NCBI RefSeq assembly: GCF_013201725.1 | Contig: NZ_CP053835.1 | Location: 1,612,001 to 1,676,000, forward strand | DNA from: Arcobacter defluvii | GTDB lineage: Bacteria; Campylobacterota; Campylobacteria; Campylobacterales; Arcobacteraceae | DNA length: 64,000 bases | Direction of reading: 5' to 3' | Shown here: positions 17,817-25,295 of the stretch, piece after piece | How positions within the stretch are numbered: the stretch's first letter is position 1 | Layout: each line of letters starts with the position of its first letter | Notes under the pieces: model-generated | Seen by the model: the letters and a program-made list of their open reading frames with translations, nothing else | Databases searched by the model: none | Told to the model about the DNA's origin: nothing | Translations under genes and position numbers: made by a program

Positions 17817-18539
17817 TTAAAAGTTAAAATCTTCACCTAAATAATGTTCTCTAACCTTTTCATCATTTTTAATTTCTTCACTTGTTCCGCTAGAAAGAAG
17901 TCTTCCTGCTTTCATAACATAAGCTCTATCACATATCTGTAAAGTTTCTCTTACGTTATGGTCTGTTATCAAAACTCCAATATTTATTTTTGTTAATTGA
18001 TGAATTATCTCTTGTATATCTTTAACTGCAATTGGATCAACTCCAGCAAATGGTTCATCTAAAAGTAAAAATTTAGGATGAGAAACTAAAGCTCTTGCTA
18101 TTTCCGTTCTTCTTCTCTCACCTCCTGATAAAGAAACACCTTTTCTTTGTCTAATTGGCTCGATATTAAATAACTCAAGTAATTCTTCAACTCTTTTTTG
18201 TTGTTCATCTTTATCTTTACTAATAATTTCAGCTGCAAGCATCAAATTATCTTCAACTGACAAATCTTTAAAAATTGAAGACTCTTGTGGTAAATAACCT
18301 ATTCCTTTTATTGCTCTTTTATGTAAAGGTAAAGCTGTTATATCTTTATCATCAAAATAAACATTTCCACTCGTTGGTTTTACTAATCCACAAACTGTAT
18401 AAAAAGTTGTTGTTTTTCCTGCACCATTTGGACCTAATAATCCAACTATTTCTCCTGAATTTACTTCAAGAGAAATACCATGTAAAATTTGCGTTTTTTT
18501 AATAGTTTTTGTTATGTCTTTTATCTCTAATTTATGCAT
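17817..18539 (-). CDS. lptB: LPS export ABC transporter ATPase
   Basis: 240 residues, the LptB length. Walker [11 protein letters not shown]-loop LPQESSIF, signature [15 protein letters not shown], Walker [14 protein letters not shown] and the switch His in ITDHNV are all present. The LptB-type ending [13 protein letters not shown] and HYLGEDF is characteristic. LptB powers LPS extraction from the inner membrane with LptFG, which are not in this window. It overlaps tsaE by eight bases. Confidence 0.95.
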   Translation of the reverse strand: MHKLEIKDITKTIKKTQILHGISLEVNSGEIVGLLGPNGAGKTTTFYTVCGLVKPTSGNVYFDDKDITALPLHKRAIKGIGYLPQESSIFKDLSVEDNLMLAAEIISKDKDEQQKRVEELLELFNIEPIRQRKGVSLSGGERRRTEIARALVSHPKFLLLDEPFAGVDPIAVKDIQEIIHQLTKINIGVLITDHNVRETLQICDRAYVMKAGRLLSSGTSEEIKNDEKVREHYLGEDFNF

Positions 18540-18948
18540 TTATTTTATACAGCCTTTTATTTTCTTTTTTTTCAATATTTATTAAAATAACTTTATATCC
18601 ATAATCTTTTAATATTTCTTCAAGTTTTTCATCACCCCATTCTATAAAGTGAATACCCTCTTTTTCAAACTCCTCAAGCATTCCAAGAGAAATGAACTCA
18701 CCTAAAGTTTTATTGTAAACATCATAATGAAAAATATTATCTGAATAAATAGCTTGCAATGAAAAAGTAGGAGAAGTCACTAAATCATTTAATCCTAATG
18801 CTTTAACATAATTTTTTACAAGTGTTGTTTTCCCACTTGCTAAATCTCCCCTTAATATAACAATAGTATCTTTATTTCCAATGATGTTTTTTAATTCATC
18901 AACTAAAATATTTAAATCTGTTAACTCTAATTCAAACTCTTTTTTCAA
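18532..18948 (-). CDS. tsaE: tRNA threonylcarbamoyladenosine biosynthesis ATPase TsaE
   Basis: 138 residues, as usual. P-loop [14 protein letters not shown], then [16 protein letters not shown] and [11 protein letters not shown] match TsaE/YjeE, the ATPase that supports t6A37 synthesis by TsaB/TsaD. It lies between trpD (7-base gap) and lptB (8-base overlap), one minus-strand transcription unit. Confidence 0.94.
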   Translation of the reverse strand: MKKEFELELTDLNILVDELKNIIGNKDTIVILRGDLASGKTTLVKNYVKALGLNDLVTSPTFSLQAIYSDNIFHYDVYNKTLGEFISLGMLEEFEKEGIHFIEWGDEKLEEILKDYGYKVILINIEKKENKRLYKINA

Positions 18949-18955
18949 AATAATC

Positions 18956-19939
18956 CTAACTTAACTTTTTAGATACTTCAATAATTTGTTCTAATTTTTT
19001 TTGTGCTGCACCACTAATAATAGCCTCTTTTGCCATATCAATACCATCTTTAAAATCTCTAGCTTTTTCATCAACAATAAGTGCAGCAGCAGTATTTAGT
19101 AAAACAATATCAAGTTTTGCTCCAACAATTTTTTTAGATAAAATATCTCTTGTTAATCTTGCATTAAATTCTGGTCCTTCTCCTATAATATCTTCTTTTG
19201 AAGCCATTGGAATACCATAATTTTCTGGATTAATCTCGATATCAGTAATTTTTCCATTTATTAAAAGTGTTGCATAAGTTATATCAGATACAGAAATTTC
19301 ATCCATTCCATCATTTGATGATAAGATCATTGCCCTTTTACTATCAAGCATATCAAGAGCAGCTGCTATTCTATTTATATAATCTTTATCAAATACCCCT
19401 ATTACTTGTTTTGTAACTCCTGCTGGATTACATAAAGGTCCTAAAATATTCATAATTGTTCTATGTGGAATTGTTTTTCTTACAGGAGTAATATATTTCA
19501 TACAAGGATGATGATTATTTGCAAACATAAAAGCAAAACCCGTTTCTTCAAGCATTTTTGCAGTGTTTTCTAGACTTAAATTTAAATTTATTCCTAAAGC
19601 TTCAAGCATATCTGCACTTCCACTTTTACTTGTAACACTTCTATTTCCATGTTTTGCTACATAAGAACCACAAGCTGCAAGTAAAATAGATACTGTACTT
19701 GAGATATTAAAACTATAACTTTTATCTCCACCTGTTCCAACTACATCAATAGCTTTTTCTTTTAAATCTTCATAAATTGGAAGAGGAATAAGATGATCTC
19801 TCATAGCACTAGCAGCTCCTGCTATTTCTGCAGCTGTTTCACCTCTTTCATAAAGTTCTAATAAATACTCTCTAACTTCTTCTTGTGATAATCTATTTTC
19901 AAAAATATCATCAAATTTTAATTTTGCTGCATTAAACAT
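18956..19939 (-). CDS. trpD: anthranilate phosphoribosyltransferase
   Basis: 327 residues. It transfers phosphoribose to anthranilate in Trp synthesis. The GTGGDKSYSFNISS phosphoribosyl-pyrophosphate loop, KHGNRSVTSKSGSADMLE, and FMFANNHHPCMKYITPVRK with RTIMNILGPLCNPA are diagnostic of TrpD. There is no fused glutamine amidotransferase. It stands apart from other trp genes; trpB is 18 kb away. It directly follows the S4-domain gene (one-base spacing). Confidence 0.96.
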   Translation of the reverse strand: MFNAAKLKFDDIFENRLSQEEVREYLLELYERGETAAEIAGAASAMRDHLIPLPIYEDLKEKAIDVVGTGGDKSYSFNISSTVSILLAACGSYVAKHGNRSVTSKSGSADMLEALGINLNLSLENTAKMLEETGFAFMFANNHHPCMKYITPVRKTIPHRTIMNILGPLCNPAGVTKQVIGVFDKDYINRIAAALDMLDSKRAMILSSNDGMDEISVSDITYATLLINGKITDIEINPENYGIPMASKEDIIGEGPEFNARLTRDILSKKIVGAKLDIVLLNTAAALIVDEKARDFKDGIDMAKEAIISGAAQKKLEQIIEVSKKLS

Positions 19940-20188
19940 TTAGTTTATCCTTTGTACATATTCTTCAATTTTTGATTTTGGAGTTGATTTAGTAGTTGGG
20001 ATTTGCAATACTTTAAACTTTTCACTTTTTTCAAGATATTTTATTTCTATAATATCTCCAACTTTTACCTCTTTTGCTTTTTTTACAGCTTGGTCATTTA
20101 TAAAAACAACTTTATGCTCAAGCATATCTTCAGCAACTGCTCTTCGTTTAGTAATATTAACGGCATTTAAAAATTTATCTATTCTCAT
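19940..20188 (-). CDS. S4-domain RNA-binding protein
   Basis: 82 residues beginning MRIDKFLNAVNITKRRAVAEDML, a classic S4 fold with VFINDQAVKKAKEVKVGDII. It resembles Hsp15/YlmH-type or YaaA-like proteins that bind stalled 50S subunits or rRNA. It is the first gene of the S4-trpD-tsaE-lptB run. The basic C-terminus supports RNA binding. Confidence 0.88.
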   Translation of the reverse strand: MRIDKFLNAVNITKRRAVAEDMLEHKVVFINDQAVKKAKEVKVGDIIEIKYLEKSEKFKVLQIPTTKSTPKSKIEEYVQRIN

Positions 20189-20323
20189 AACATAGATTAT
20201 AACTAAAATAAGCTAAATAATATTTAGAATCATTTAAAAGAAATTTCATACTTTAATATCAAATCTTTCATTTAATATATTACATATAGATTACAATACT
20301 ATTTATTCTATTTTATTTTTTAG

Positions 20324-20351
20324 TTGAATTACAACTTATTTTCGATAAAAT
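20324..20351 (+). promoter_or_regulatory. candidate sigma70 promoter for argG
   Basis: TTGAAT (20324-20329), 16 bases, TAAAAT (20346-20351), ending 36 bases before the argG ATG. The gap 20189-20387 holds no other clear element. Confidence 0.5.
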
Positions 20352-20387
20352 AGCATCCTTAAAATAATGTAACCATAGGATAGATTT

Positions 20388-21629
20388 ATGAGTAAAAAAG
20401 ATGTTAAAAAAGTAGTTTTAGCTTATAGTGGAGGTCTTGATACTTCTATTATTTTAAAATGGCTTCAAGATGAATATAAAGCTGAAGTTGTTACTTTTAC
20501 AGCTGATTTAGGACAAGGTGAAGAAGTTGAACCAGCAAGAGTTAAAGCAATTGCTTGTGGTATCAAACCTGAAAATGTTTATATTTTAGATATTAAAGAA
20601 GAATTTGTTAAAGATTACGTTTTCCCTATGTTTAGAGCAAATGCAATTTATGAAGGTGAATATTTATTAGGAACTTCAATAGCTCGTCCATTAATTGCAA
20701 AAAAATTAATTGATATTGCAAATGAAACTGGAGCTGATGCAGTTTCACATGGAGCAACTGGAAAAGGAAATGACCAAGTTAGATTTGAATTAGGGGCTTT
20801 AGCTCTTAGACCTGATATCAAAGTTATTGCTCCTTGGAGAGAATGGGATTTAAATTCAAGAGAAAGTTTACTTGAATATGCAAGAAAAAATGGAATTGAA
20901 ATCTCTAAAAAACACGTTGATGAAAATGGAAATCCAAAAGCAAGTCCTTATTCTATGGATGCAAACTTATTACATATCTCTTATGAAGGTTTACATTTAG
21001 AAAATCCAGCAAATGAGCCAGAAGAATCTATGTGGTTATGGACAACTGCTCCTGAAAAAGCACCAGATGCACCTGAATATTTAACTATTTCTTATAAAAA
21101 TGGTGATCCAGTTGCTATTGATGGTGTTGAAATGTCACCAGCTACATTACTTGCTAAATTAAATGAATTAGGAAATAAACACGGTATTGGAAGAGTTGAT
21201 ATCGTTGAAAATAGATATGTTGGTATGAAGGCACGTGGTTGTTATGAAACTCCAGGTGGAACTATTATGTTAAAAGCTCATAGAGCAATCGAATCTATTT
21301 GTTTAGATAGAGAAGCTGCTCACTTAAAAGATGAGTTAATGCCAAAATATGCTAAGTTAATTTACCAAGGATACTGGTTCTCACCAGAAAGAGAAATGCT
21401 TCAAGCAGCTATTGATGCAACTCAAAAAAATGTTGAAGGTACAGTTAGAATTAAACTTTATAAAGGAAATGTAACTGTTGTTGGAAGAGATTCAAAAATG
21501 TCTTTATATAACGATGCTTATTCAACTTTTGAAAAAGATGAAGTTTATAATCAAAAAGATGCAGAAGGATTTATTAGATTAAATGCTTTAAGATTTATCA
21601 TCGCTGGAAGCAATCCAAACAGAAAATAA
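20388..21629 (+). CDS. argG: argininosuccinate synthase
   Basis: 413 residues. It joins citrulline and aspartate with ATP in arginine synthesis. The N-type ATP pyrophosphatase loop [27 protein letters not shown] and the [20 protein letters not shown] region are diagnostic. Length matches the family. RBS ATAGGATAG precedes the ATG. It seems monocistronic, followed by a hairpin. Confidence 0.97.
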   Translation: MSKKDVKKVVLAYSGGLDTSIILKWLQDEYKAEVVTFTADLGQGEEVEPARVKAIACGIKPENVYILDIKEEFVKDYVFPMFRANAIYEGEYLLGTSIARPLIAKKLIDIANETGADAVSHGATGKGNDQVRFELGALALRPDIKVIAPWREWDLNSRESLLEYARKNGIEISKKHVDENGNPKASPYSMDANLLHISYEGLHLENPANEPEESMWLWTTAPEKAPDAPEYLTISYKNGDPVAIDGVEMSPATLLAKLNELGNKHGIGRVDIVENRYVGMKARGCYETPGGTIMLKAHRAIESICLDREAAHLKDELMPKYAKLIYQGYWFSPEREMLQAAIDATQKNVEGTVRIKLYKGNVTVVGRDSKMSLYNDAYSTFEKDEVYNQKDAEGFIRLNALRFIIAGSNPNRK

Positions 21630-21655
21630 GCTAAAAGTGGAATTTCCACTTTAGC
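21630..21655 (+). terminator. hairpin after argG
   Basis: GCTAAA..GTGGAA (21630-21642, one bulged A) pairs with TTCCAC/TTTAGC (21644-21655). It starts at the stop codon. There is no strong T run, so termination may be partial. Confidence 0.55.
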
Positions 21656-21763
21656 TAAACCTATTTCCCCACTTCTTTTTTCTCTTTTCATAACCATTTT
21701 GTAACTGTCACTCAACTGTAATTTTTCAACATTAGAATAATCCATCTTATCAGTGAGGAAAGT

Positions 21764-22858
21764 ATGGATTACTTAAAAGATTTAGAAACAATCGTAAATA
21801 TAAACTCTTACACAAAAAACAAATCAGGTGTTGATTTAGTTGGACAAAAAATGACAAGTTGGATTGAACCTCTTGGATTTAATACTTCTATTTTTACAAG
21901 AGAAAATATTGGTAATCACCTACTCTTTTCCTCCCAAAAAAAATCTGGCAATAAAATCTTACTTTTAGGACACAATGACACAGTTTTTCCTCCAAATAGT
22001 TTTGAAGGATTTAAAGAAGATAAATTTTGGGTTTATGGACCTGGAGTTTGTGATATGAAAGGTGGGAATATTGTTGCTTTACAAGCTCTTAGAAATATTT
22101 TCAATCAAAATGGTAAAGTATTCAACATTGACTTTCTTTTAGTTTCGGATGAAGAAACTGGAAGTGATGATTCAAAAGAATTAACTTCATCAATTGCAGC
22201 AAATTATGATTACTGTTTTGTTTTTGAAGCAGCTGGAATTAATCTTGAAGTTGTAACTCAAAGAAAAGGTGTAGGAACTTTTACTATTACTATTGAAGGT
22301 CTTGCTAGTCACGCTGGAAATCATTATGATAAAGGAATTGATGCAAACTTGGAAGCAAGTTTCAAACTTCAAGAACTTGTAAAACTAACAAACCTAGAAC
22401 TTCAAACTACAGTTAATGTTGGAAAAATAAATGGAGGAATTGGTGCAAATACAATCTCTCCAAAATGTGAACTACTTTTAGAAATCAGATATACATCAAA
22501 TGAAGAGAAACAAAGAGTTTTAAAATCATTGGAAAAAATAGTAAATACTTCTTATGTAAAAGGCTCAAAATCAACTCTTAGTGGAGGAATACAAAGAGAT
22601 GTTATGTCTGAAAATGAAGAACAACTAAAATTTATAAAAGAGCTAGAAAATATCACTAATACAAAAATTTTTAAAGAAAAAAGAGGTGGAGTTAGTGATG
22701 CAAATATTGTTGCTAGTTGTGGTGTAACAACACTTGATGGTTTTGGTCCATTTGGTGATGGGGATCATACAATAAATGAAAGAGCATTAAAAAGTAGTTT
22801 TACTTCAAGAATAGAACTTATGACAAAAATATTAAATCATTTTCAAAAAAATCTATAA
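21764..22858 (+). CDS. M20-family metallopeptidase (glutamate carboxypeptidase/DapE-like)
   Basis: 364 residues, no signal peptide, so cytoplasmic. Dinuclear-zinc motifs are present: GHNDTVFP (H70, D72), VCDMKGG (D97), VSDEETGSDD (catalytic E130, metal E131), FEAAG (E155), SHAGNHYDKGIDA in the dimerisation lid (H183), and a final metal His in GDGDHTINE. The order and lid motif fit the CPG2-like branch of M20, which removes C-terminal Glu or similar residues. RBS GAGGAAAG. It is the first gene of a four-gene operon with two ATP-grasp genes and an M14 peptidase, spacing 11, -4 and 3 bases. Confidence 0.88.
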   Translation: MDYLKDLETIVNINSYTKNKSGVDLVGQKMTSWIEPLGFNTSIFTRENIGNHLLFSSQKKSGNKILLLGHNDTVFPPNSFEGFKEDKFWVYGPGVCDMKGGNIVALQALRNIFNQNGKVFNIDFLLVSDEETGSDDSKELTSSIAANYDYCFVFEAAGINLEVVTQRKGVGTFTITIEGLASHAGNHYDKGIDANLEASFKLQELVKLTNLELQTTVNVGKINGGIGANTISPKCELLLEIRYTSNEEKQRVLKSLEKIVNTSYVKGSKSTLSGGIQRDVMSENEEQLKFIKELENITNTKIFKEKRGGVSDANIVASCGVTTLDGFGPFGDGDHTINERALKSSFTSRIELMTKILNHFQKNL

Positions 22859-22869
22859 AAGGGGAAATT

Positions 22870-23799
22870 ATGGCAAAAAGAAATATTGGTATGTGGCTTT
22901 ATCAAAATAGTGGTGGAGATGTTATTCAAAAAAAGATGATTAAAAAGTTAAAAGAAAGAGATATTGATACTATAACAAATATCAATCTAAAAGATGCAAT
23001 TGCTAAAAATGGTCATATCCTTTATGAAATGAAAAATAAAAATTTAAAACTTGATAAACTTGATTTGTTTTTCTCTTACAACGCAGGAGAACAAACTCCT
23101 TATCAAGTATATTTATATAAAGCCTTAAATAGAATCATTCCTATGATTAACTCTTATGAAGCTTTTGAAATAAGTGAAGATAAATTTCATACATCATTTT
23201 TTTTAAGAAAACATGGAATCAGAACTGCTGATTATAAACTTTGTAATAAAGATGAAACTTATAGACTAGAAACTATTATGAAAAAATGGAACAAAATGGT
23301 TTATAAACCAACTGATGGTTGGGGAGGAATTGGAGTTACTAAAATAGATAGCGTTGAAGCTTTAAATATGTTAATTCCTTTTTTAAATCAAATAAATCTT
23401 AAATATTTCTATGTGGAAAAATATGTGGATTACGATAATACTGATTATAGAATTGATATTGTTGATGGTAAATTTGTTGGTTGTTATGGAAGAAAAGCAG
23501 CCGTTGGACATTGGAAAACAAATATCACAAGTGGTGGAAGTGTATTTTTAAGAGAACCAAATGAAGAGATAATAAATCTAGCAATCAAAGCAACAGAAGT
23601 TTTGGGACTTGATATCGCAGGAGTTGATATTATTTATGATAGAAAAAAAGAGGAATACATAGTTTTAGAAGTAAATGGAATACCTGCTTTTGCTACACCT
23701 GAACAAGAAAAATTAGGTCTTAATTTCAATGATAAAAAAATTGATTTAATTGTTGATTTAATAGATAGGAAAGCATTAAACAAAGGAGAAATAAAATGA
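22870..23799 (+). CDS. RimK-like ATP-grasp ligase
   Basis: 309 residues with a complete ATP-grasp fold. It has a central-domain start NSYEAFEISEDKF, the P-loop-like KPTDGWGGIG (146-155) and substrate/ATP residues DYRIDIVDG (R194), TNITSGG (N218). The metal triad is D253 (AGVDII), E267 and N269 (LEVNG). The layout is that of RimK/LysX/glutathione synthetase-type carboxylate-amine ligases, which form peptide bonds through acyl phosphates. Substrates are unknown. RBS GGGGAAA. Its stop overlaps the next start by four bases (ATGA), indicating tight coupling with the second ATP-grasp gene. Confidence 0.87.
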   Translation: MAKRNIGMWLYQNSGGDVIQKKMIKKLKERDIDTITNINLKDAIAKNGHILYEMKNKNLKLDKLDLFFSYNAGEQTPYQVYLYKALNRIIPMINSYEAFEISEDKFHTSFFLRKHGIRTADYKLCNKDETYRLETIMKKWNKMVYKPTDGWGGIGVTKIDSVEALNMLIPFLNQINLKYFYVEKYVDYDNTDYRIDIVDGKFVGCYGRKAAVGHWKTNITSGGSVFLREPNEEIINLAIKATEVLGLDIAGVDIIYDRKKEEYIVLEVNGIPAFATPEQEKLGLNFNDKKIDLIVDLIDRKALNKGEIK

Positions 23800-25292
23800 A
23801 AAAGCTACCGAAGATTGGACTTTTATATCTAGATTATGTTTTAAGATTCTTTGATAAATCAAACTTCAAAGGTTGGAGTGACAAAATTGAATCAGTTGTT
23901 TATCATTGGAAAAATGATAAAGAAAGATTTATAAAAGAAGTAAAGAAAAAAAAGATTGATATTTTAGTTGGAAATATTCCTGCAACTGCTTACGATACTT
24001 TTGTACAAATTGCAAAAGAATTGCCAAATGTTAGATTTGTTCCTTCAATTGAGAGCCAATTTCCAAATAAATCAAAAGAAAATGTAACGCTTTTTTGTAA
24101 AAAATATAATCTATCAATTCCAAAAACAAAAATCTTTTATAATATGGAAAAAGGTTTAGATTACTTAAAAAACAAAGCAAACTATCCACAAATTATAAAA
24201 AGAAGTTATGGACCATCAAATTATGGTGGATATTATGTACATAAAGCAAATAACTTTCAAGAAGCAAAAGAATTACTTGAATTAAAAAAATATAATCCAA
24301 TCTATACACAAAATGCAATTAAACTAAAAGATTCAGGAGATATTAGAGTTATGTTAATTGGGCATAAACCAGTTTGTGCATTTTGGAGATATTCAGGAAA
24401 AAATCAATGGATTACAAATACTTCTCAAGGTGGTTCAATGTCATATAAAAATGTTCCAATGAATGCTTTAGAACTTGCAGTTAATGCTTCTAAAGCTTCT
24501 AAAGCTGAATATTTTGCTTGTGATATAGCTATTGATGAAAACACAAATAAAGCTTATATATTAGAGTGTGCTACGGCATTTGCTGCTTTTCCATATATTA
24601 GAGATTGGATTTGTCAATATTTAATGTGGGATTTTTCAAAAGGAAAATATCCAAAACCACATATTCCCCTATTTTCTTGGGAAGAGTTAGGAAAAATTGA
24701 TTCATCACTTTTAAGAACTCTAAGAAACATCACTTTTGGTAAATACACACAAAGTTATGATGGAGAAAGATTTGTAAAAGATAAAAAAGATATTTTTGAA
24801 ATGGAAATGACTGATGAATCAAAAGAATCTGATATGCCATTTACAAATGTAGAAGATTTAAATATACAAATAGATAAACAAAATCAAAATGAACAAGAAT
24901 TTATGGTAAAAAAAATAGATTTTAACAAAGCTAGTTTAACAGATTTGATGACACTTTATGGAATGGAGGAGGATTTAGCAATTGAAATTAAAGAATATTT
25001 ACAAGATAACATCATCACTGATTGCTCTGATTTACTTGAACTTGAATCAATAGATGAGCAAATGTTAAAATCTTGGGAAGAGCATATTGATGATATGAGA
25101 ATTGATATTAATTGTGTTAATAAAGAAGATTTGAAAAAAATCAAAGGAATTGGAAATAAATTAGCAAAAATTATCTCTGATTATAGAGAAAAAATTGGGA
25201 AATTTGTAAGTATAGAGGATTTAAAAAATATTGAAGGAATTGGAAAAAATAAGTTTGCCCAATTAAAATCAAGATTAAAAGTTGGAGAATAA
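23796..25292 (+). CDS. ATP-grasp protein fused to ComEA-like helix-hairpin-helix repeats
   Basis: 498 residues. Residues ~1-300 are a second, divergent ATP-grasp unit: SIESQFPNKSKENVTLF, IIKRSYGPSNYGGYYVH, GDIRVMLIGHKP (R184), WITNTSQGG (N208) and ACDIAI (D243). The last metal motif reads LECATAFAAFP, so the usual E-x-N is E257-C-A259 and the Asn is lost. Residues ~300-365 are an acidic linker. Residues ~370-430 and ~439-495 are two helix-hairpin-helix-type modules; the second (NCVNKEDLKKIKGIG, FVSIEDLKNIEGIG) closely matches ComEA-type HhH, a non-specific DNA-binding or protein-docking fold. The combination is unusual. It could be a ligase tethered to DNA, or an inactive partner of the first ligase. 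Confidence 0.82.
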   Translation: MKKLPKIGLLYLDYVLRFFDKSNFKGWSDKIESVVYHWKNDKERFIKEVKKKKIDILVGNIPATAYDTFVQIAKELPNVRFVPSIESQFPNKSKENVTLFCKKYNLSIPKTKIFYNMEKGLDYLKNKANYPQIIKRSYGPSNYGGYYVHKANNFQEAKELLELKKYNPIYTQNAIKLKDSGDIRVMLIGHKPVCAFWRYSGKNQWITNTSQGGSMSYKNVPMNALELAVNASKASKAEYFACDIAIDENTNKAYILECATAFAAFPYIRDWICQYLMWDFSKGKYPKPHIPLFSWEELGKIDSSLLRTLRNITFGKYTQSYDGERFVKDKKDIFEMEMTDESKESDMPFTNVEDLNIQIDKQNQNEQEFMVKKIDFNKASLTDLMTLYGMEEDLAIEIKEYLQDNIITDCSDLLELESIDEQMLKSWEEHIDDMRIDINCVNKEDLKKIKGIGNKLAKIISDYREKIGKFVSIEDLKNIEGIGKNKFAQLKSRLKVGE

Positions 25293-25295
25293 ATT

